Part shown: positions 59,463-64,000 of the stretch, in pieces
Layout of the letters: each line of letters begins with the position of its first letter
Numbering within the stretch: the stretch's first letter is position 1
Assembly: GCF_042683245.1 (NCBI RefSeq)
Contig: NZ_JBHUJB010000046.1
Coordinates: forward strand, 62,001 to 126,000
Length of the DNA: 64,000 bases
Origin: Rubritalea tangerina
GTDB taxonomy: Bacteria; Verrucomicrobiota; Verrucomicrobiia; Verrucomicrobiales; Akkermansiaceae
Direction: 5' to 3'
Program-made: the position numbers and the translations under genes
The notes under the pieces: model-generated
Database searches by the model: none
Told to the model about the DNA's origin: nothing
What the model saw: the letters and a program-made list of their open reading frames with translations, nothing else

Positions 59463-61160
59463 CTACGCGCCCCTCCAACGGTCGTGCTTCCTGAGCATCT
59501 GCTCAAAAGTCACCATCTCCTTCTCCATCCATCGTGGAATATGCTCAAACTCCCAACTCACCCGGTAGGTCCAGTTCTGATCCCCCACCGTCCCCGGAAA
59601 ATTAATCTGCATCGGACTGTCACCCACCCCATTGATCATCACTCCTGCATAGCGCGACCGACACCCCATCAAAGCATCTAACAGAGCGTGCTTGGTCTTG
59701 TGCGAAAATGCTGGATACGCCTTTCCTTTGCGCATCACAGGCAATCCCGCAAACTGAGAAATCGCTTTCAGCTTGGCTTCTGCCACCCGATCTCCAGCCT
59801 CCGCCGCCACACGATAATCTTCCCATTGGCTGCGTATCGGCGCCATATCATGGGTCGTATAACAAGCAAACGAGCACTCAGGATATGCAGAACCATCGAT
59901 CACATTCCCATCCGCACCCACCTCCCAATGGCATATTTTAAAGCCTGCAATCCCACTTTCTAATAAGTGTGGCCGTACATAGTCAGGCACGGTCCCCAAG
60001 TCCTCCCCAATCACTTCCGCATCCCCAGCAGCCTCTCTCACAGCACGAATATACTTATCTCCATCTAGTAAATTCAGAGCTTTGTGCACCATCGTATCAT
60101 CCTCACGTGGAAAGAACCCAGGCAGCCTCCCTCCCGTCTCTCTCGCTGCTTCCTCCAAACTCAAGGGCAAAAACTCCGCGTTCCTGCGAGGATGCCATGG
60201 GAAACTATAAATCCGATAAAACCCCAGAATGTGATCAATCCTGAATTGATGAAAAATCGAGCTAAGCGCACCAATACGCCTCCGCCACCACGCATAATCG
60301 CTCTTCTCGATCACATCCCATCGATACACTGGCACCCCCCAGTTCTGCCCCCATTTTGTGGTAAACGCGTCCGCCTTAAATTCAGTCTCGGGTGGCGCGC
60401 CTCCAAATAAGTCAAGATGAAACCATTCTGGCTCAAAGAAAACATCTGCACTCGCATAACTCACCCCTATCGGCACATCCCCCATCAGGCGCACCCCAAC
60501 TCTGTCTGCGTGTGCACGCACCCCCTCCCATTGTGCAAAGGCGTGCCATTGCTCCCATGCATAATAATTCTGAGCCGTGCGCACCTCTGCCCGATCCTTC
60601 CGAAGACGCTTTGCTTCATACCGATATGCCCCTTCCTGCGTGTTGAAGGCCTCTGGCCACAACGACCAATCCTCCTCCCCTCCCGCCTCATCTATCAACC
60701 ACCGGTAGAGACAGTATTGCTTGAGCCACTTCCCTTGACTCCTCTTGAACCGCTCAAAGCCCTCGTCCCCGCCTGACTTACAAAATTTCCCAAAAGCCAT
60801 GCTCAGAATCTCACTCTTCACCTTCCACACCGTCGCATAATCCACACTCGCTGCAATGTGGGCAATCCCACTCGCCTCCCGAGCTCTACGGATCGTTGCC
60901 CGCCCCACTCCCTTGATCTGCTCCAAATCAAGATACAATGGGTCTAATGCCACCGAGCTGATAGCACTGTAGGGACTCCGGTCGCTCCCAGTCACATTGA
61001 TCGGCAACAGCTGTAAAAAACCTACCCCGTGCGCAGCAAACCAATCCAAACATTGCTTCACCGCACGCGTATCTCCGATCCCCAAGTCATTCTTCCGTCG
61101 CATCGAAAATACAGGAAAAAGCACCCCCGCTGAACGCCCCGCTGAAACCATATCACTCAT
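59463..61160 (-). CDS. malQ: 4-alpha-glucanotransferase
   Basis: Amylomaltase of GH77 that moves alpha-1,4-glucan chains, used in glycogen or maltodextrin use. 565 aa, full length. Seen: the start GVLFPVFSMRRKNDLGIGD, SPYSAISSVALDPLYL, the nucleophile in FRIDHILGF, acid in EVIGEDLG, and third Asp in YTTHDMAPI. No glg genes lie nearby. It ends 1 nt past the convergent hydrolase stop, giving almost no spacer. Confidence 0.95.
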   Translation of the reverse strand: MSDMVSAGRSAGVLFPVFSMRRKNDLGIGDTRAVKQCLDWFAAHGVGFLQLLPINVTGSDRSPYSAISSVALDPLYLDLEQIKGVGRATIRRAREASGIAHIAASVDYATVWKVKSEILSMAFGKFCKSGGDEGFERFKRSQGKWLKQYCLYRWLIDEAGGEEDWSLWPEAFNTQEGAYRYEAKRLRKDRAEVRTAQNYYAWEQWHAFAQWEGVRAHADRVGVRLMGDVPIGVSYASADVFFEPEWFHLDLFGGAPPETEFKADAFTTKWGQNWGVPVYRWDVIEKSDYAWWRRRIGALSSIFHQFRIDHILGFYRIYSFPWHPRRNAEFLPLSLEEAARETGGRLPGFFPREDDTMVHKALNLLDGDKYIRAVREAAGDAEVIGEDLGTVPDYVRPHLLESGIAGFKICHWEVGADGNVIDGSAYPECSFACYTTHDMAPIRSQWEDYRVAAEAGDRVAEAKLKAISQFAGLPVMRKGKAYPAFSHKTKHALLDALMGCRSRYAGVMINGVGDSPMQINFPGTVGDQNWTYRVSWEFEHIPRWMEKEMVTFEQMLRKHDRWRGA

Positions 61161-61545
61161 GATCTAACATAGAGCCATTTTCTCCCAAATTGGCAACTTC
61201 AAAGCGTACCCCTAAAGTGACATCTGTGAAGTCATCCCTAAAAAATTGTGAAAAGTACATTTGCTAAGTCCATCGTGCAATCTGGGATCGAGGAATGCGC
61301 GTGGCTGACGCGCAATATAATATAGAGAAAAAAACCTAGCTCCTTGCCAGTCGCGACAGCTGGAGCCAATTACCCACCGTGCGCCTCAAATCCATTCCGA
61401 CCAGGACTTCACATACCCCACACAAGAACATTTACCCCCCACCCTTCCCCTCGCCTCAAAATGCCCTTCATGGCTCTAATTCTAAGACCAAATCAAAAAA
61501 TTGCCTTTCCAAATGCCTCAATGCGACCTAATTCCCCTTTCTAGG
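61161..61545. other. Intergenic region between malQ and topB
   Basis: 385 bp without a supportable gene. It holds a weak malQ promoter (minus-strand TTGCCA 61196-61191, 17-bp spacer, TCTATG 61173-61168, 7 nt to the ATG), a perfect 7-bp hairpin tgcgcgt / acgcgca (61296-61302 and 61308-61314), and directly after it a consensus TATAAT (61316-61321) with no good -35. The T/C-rich stretch 61421-61530 shows no structure. An open frame at 61344-61544 has no start signal or family resemblance. Confidence 0.6.
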
Positions 61546-64000
61546 ATGTCCAAGACTCTAATTATTGCTGAGAAGCCCTCCGTCGCCACTGACCTTTCCC
61601 GTGCCCTTGCTAAAGCCCCCGGCATGAGCAAATTCGATAAGAAAGGCAAAGGACGCGACTACTATTTCGAAAATGACACCCACGTCATTACCTCAGCAGT
61701 GGGTCACCTCGTACAACTTAAAATGCCTACCGGCCCCAATGGGAAAAATCTCCCATGGAAATTCGATGTCCTCCCAGCGGTCCCTAAAACCTTCGCTCTC
61801 GAGCCCATCGAGACCTCTGAGTCCCGACTCAAGCAAGTCCTGCGCCTCGCCCGCCGCAAAGACATCGACACCATCGTCAATGCCTGCGATGCCGGCCGTG
61901 AAGGTGAACTCATCTTCAAATACATCCTTGAACTCGGCAAAATCCAAAAGCCTGTCAAGCGCCTCTGGATGCGCTCCATGACCAACCAAGCCATCCTCGA
62001 CGCATGGGCGAACCTTCGCGATGACGAGGAGATGGAAAACCTCACCGCTGCCGCCAAGTGCCGCTCTGAGTCCGACTGGCTCGTTGGCCTCAACTCCACC
62101 AGAGCCCTCACCTGCTTCCGCTCACGCCACGGTGGCTTCAACATCACCTCTGCCGGCCGAGTCCAAACCCCGACACTCGCAATCCTCGCTAAACGCGAAC
62201 TCGAGATCCGCTCCTTCATCCCAACACCCTATGCTGAAGTCCATGCCGACTTCTCCGTCTCCTCCGGTGAATATGCCGGCCGTTGGATCGATACCGAATG
62301 GAAAAAGGATCCTGAAAACACCCACTCAAAAGCGGAACGCATCTGGGAGCTCACGAATGCCAATGCCATCAAGCAACGCTGCGAGGGTAAATCTGGCACT
62401 GTTACAGAAACCAAAAAGCCCACCAAGCAGGCATCACCACAGCTCTACGACCTCACCACTCTCCAGCGTGAAGCCTCGTCGCGCTTCGGCTTCTCAGCAG
62501 GTAACACCCTTAAGATCGCCCAAGCCCTTTACGAGCGTCACAAGATGCTCACCTACCCGCGTACCGACTCTCGCTACCTCCCCGAAGACTACGTCGGCAC
62601 AGTCAGCAATACCATCGATGCCATCGGCAAAAGCTACGACTCGCTCTCCCCATTCGCCAAAGACATCCAAACCAACAACCGCCTGATCCCGACCAAGCGC
62701 GTCTTCAACAACAATAAAATTTCTGACCACTTTGCCATCATCCCCACCGGCAGATTCGTCAAACTTTCAGAGCCAGAACAAAAAATCTTCGAGCTCGTCA
62801 CCAAGCGCTTTCTCGCCGTCTTCTTCCCACACGCGGTATTTGAGAACACACGCCGTGAAACCACAATCTCTCACGCGGAGGGTGTCTCCGACACCTTCCT
62901 CACCACAGGTAAAGTGTTGGTCGAACCTGGCTGGCTTGCCGTCTACGGCCGCCAAGTCGGTGTCGCTGCCGGTAAAGACGAACTATGCTCAGTCAATGAA
63001 GGTGAAAATGCTCAGGTCGAAGATGTGCGTGTCAAGGAAGATGAAACCAAGCCTCCCGCACGCTACAATGAAGCCACCCTCCTCTCCGCCATGGAAGGGG
63101 CTGGAAAGCTCATCGACGATGAAGAACTACGCGAAGCAATGGCAGAACGCGGCCTCGGCACCCCCGCCACCCGTGCGGCAACCATCGAAGCCCTCATCCG
63201 CCAAAAATATATCGCGCGTGACGGACGTGATATCCACGTCACCGCCAGCGGACTCAAACTCATTGAAACACTCCATGAAATTGGTGTAGATGGACTCACA
63301 TCTCCAGAAATGACTGGCGATTGGGAACGCAAACTCCGCCAAATGGAGCAAGGCAAACTCGAACGCCCCGAGTTCATGCAGGACATCATTGCCTACACGA
63401 AGGATATCGTCGAGCGCGCCAAAGGCTACGCAACCGAACTTAAAAACAAAGTCTTCCCTGACATCAATGCCCCTTGTCCAAAGTGTGGTGCCACCACTCT
63501 CAAACAAACAGATGCAACCTACGAATGCCGTGAGCCAGAGTGTGGATTTAAAGTGACCAAGTATATCGCCAACCGCCTCCTCACCGAAGATGAGGCGCGC
63601 GAACTTTTCACCAAGAAATTCGTCGGCCCTCTCAGCGGCTTCAAATCGCGATTTAATCGCCCCTTCGATGCAGGCCTCGAAATCGATAAGAAGTTCAAAG
63701 TCGCCTTCGTTTTCGACCGCGATGAGGAAGAAATGGAAGACCTCACTGAGGACATGATCATCGGCGAAATGGAGTTCGATGGGAAATCACTCAAAATCTA
63801 CGACACTGAGAAATCCTACTACGTGCCAGAAGCTAAAAATAAGAAAGCTCCAAATGGCATGAAAATCTCCAAGGTCTTGCTCCAACAGCCGATCTCTAAA
63901 GAAGACGCCATCAAGGTCTTCCAAGGTGGCAAATCCTCACTCATGGAGGACTTCATTTCCAACCGTACTAAACGGAAATTCAAAGCCTTCATCATCTACG
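61546..64000 (+). CDS. topB: DNA topoisomerase III-type (TopB-like), C-terminus outside window
   Basis: Type IA topoisomerase that breaks and rejoins single strands. At least 818 aa; runs off the right edge. Seen: toprim start TLIIAEKPSVATDLSRAL, the acidic motif CDAGREGELIF (family form of DxDxE), the active-site Tyr Y337 in MLTYPRTDSRYLPEDY, and a C4 zinc finger with CPKCG and CREPECGF near residues 645-665. After that come a GPLSGF and a FIIY motif, the topoisomerase C-terminal repeats. The TYPRTDSRYL wording and the DAGREGE variant place it with TopB/TraE rather than TopA. The start is the ATG at 61546; no promoter is clear. Confidence 0.92.
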   Translation, partial: MSKTLIIAEKPSVATDLSRALAKAPGMSKFDKKGKGRDYYFENDTHVITSAVGHLVQLKMPTGPNGKNLPWKFDVLPAVPKTFALEPIETSESRLKQVLRLARRKDIDTIVNACDAGREGELIFKYILELGKIQKPVKRLWMRSMTNQAILDAWANLRDDEEMENLTAAAKCRSESDWLVGLNSTRALTCFRSRHGGFNITSAGRVQTPTLAILAKRELEIRSFIPTPYAEVHADFSVSSGEYAGRWIDTEWKKDPENTHSKAERIWELTNANAIKQRCEGKSGTVTETKKPTKQASPQLYDLTTLQREASSRFGFSAGNTLKIAQALYERHKMLTYPRTDSRYLPEDYVGTVSNTIDAIGKSYDSLSPFAKDIQTNNRLIPTKRVFNNNKISDHFAIIPTGRFVKLSEPEQKIFELVTKRFLAVFFPHAVFENTRRETTISHAEGVSDTFLTTGKVLVEPGWLAVYGRQVGVAAGKDELCSVNEGENAQVEDVRVKEDETKPPARYNEATLLSAMEGAGKLIDDEELREAMAERGLGTPATRAATIEALIRQKYIARDGRDIHVTASGLKLIETLHEIGVDGLTSPEMTGDWERKLRQMEQGKLERPEFMQDIIAYTKDIVERAKGYATELKNKVFPDINAPCPKCGATTLKQTDATYECREPECGFKVTKYIANRLLTEDEARELFTKKFVGPLSGFKSRFNRPFDAGLEIDKKFKVAFVFDRDEEEMEDLTEDMIIGEMEFDGKSLKIYDTEKSYYVPEAKNKKAPNGMKISKVLLQQPISKEDAIKVFQGGKSSLMEDFISNRTKRKFKAFIIY

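Noticed and set aside
61344..61544. Small open frame before topB
   Set aside because: Pro-rich, no start signal, no recognisable domain.

Overview
This 64 kb window is a piece of bacterial chromosome made almost entirely of housekeeping genes. No IS element, prophage or CRISPR array was seen. The gene families point to the phylum Verrucomicrobia (probably class Verrucomicrobiae): a dcw-type cell-division cluster, a PEP-CTERM exported protein, an ECF sigma factor translationally coupled to a FecR/LamG membrane anti-sigma factor, a DksA-like protein with a histone-H1-like lysine tail, a TonB receptor paired with a DUF6607-like protein, and many small lipoproteins. The taxonomic call is inference from gene content; there is no rRNA gene in the window.

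Layout. 1-5360: minus-strand division and wall cluster mraZ-rsmH-ftsL-like-ftsI-murE behind a promoter that overlaps three 10-bp-spaced MraZ-box-like repeats. 5600-9700: an R/G-rich unknown protein with a membrane partner, then an S9 peptidase. 9870-13050: a HAD phosphatase, a strongly modified TatC with a (Asp-Ser-Ser)12 tail, and YicC. 13050-17580: ECF sigma plus FecR/LamG anti-sigma, a helical-repeat exported protein and small lipoproteins. 17730-22060: a DUF6607-like protein with a TonB-dependent receptor, and a PEP-CTERM protein. 22190-28130: gltA, tsaB, rnhA, trmD, hemL and tRNA-Arg(CCG). 28140-32920: tig-clpP-clpX and tRNA-Ser(GCU). 33050-38490: a lipoprotein, a MarR regulator, an ArsM-like methyltransferase, a second ECF sigma/anti-sigma pair and aroB. 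38550-41580: three pseudopilin genes resembling a GspI/J/K-type tip complex. 41800-44710: an unknown gene, folE2, rpsR, rpmG and the DksA/H1-like fusion. 44890-50750: DUF5069, Nudix, purD, a coiled-coil membrane protein, rlmN and DUF3137. 50890-64000: sialate O-acetylesterase, Ski2-like helicase, ilvA, SRPBCC, peroxiredoxin, a lipoprotein hydrolase, malQ and a topoisomerase III-type enzyme running off the end.

Regulation visible in the sequence. Several well-formed -35/-10 pairs sit only 6-9 nt ahead of the start codon (trmD, aroB, DUF5069 gene, S9 peptidase, the 47472 gene and others). The transcript would then begin at or within about three bases of the ATG, so leaderless mRNAs appear to be common. 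In contrast mraZ, tig and rpmG have true leaders. Many gene ends carry clean intrinsic terminators, several of them bidirectional between convergent genes.

The most unusual items are the leaderless promoter layout, the TatC with a large insert and a repeat-encoded acidic tail, the H1-tailed DksA-like protein with a degenerate zinc finger, the two sigma/anti-sigma modules, the DUF6607/TonB pair with an upstream palindrome, and the R/G-rich protein coupled to a membrane protein.
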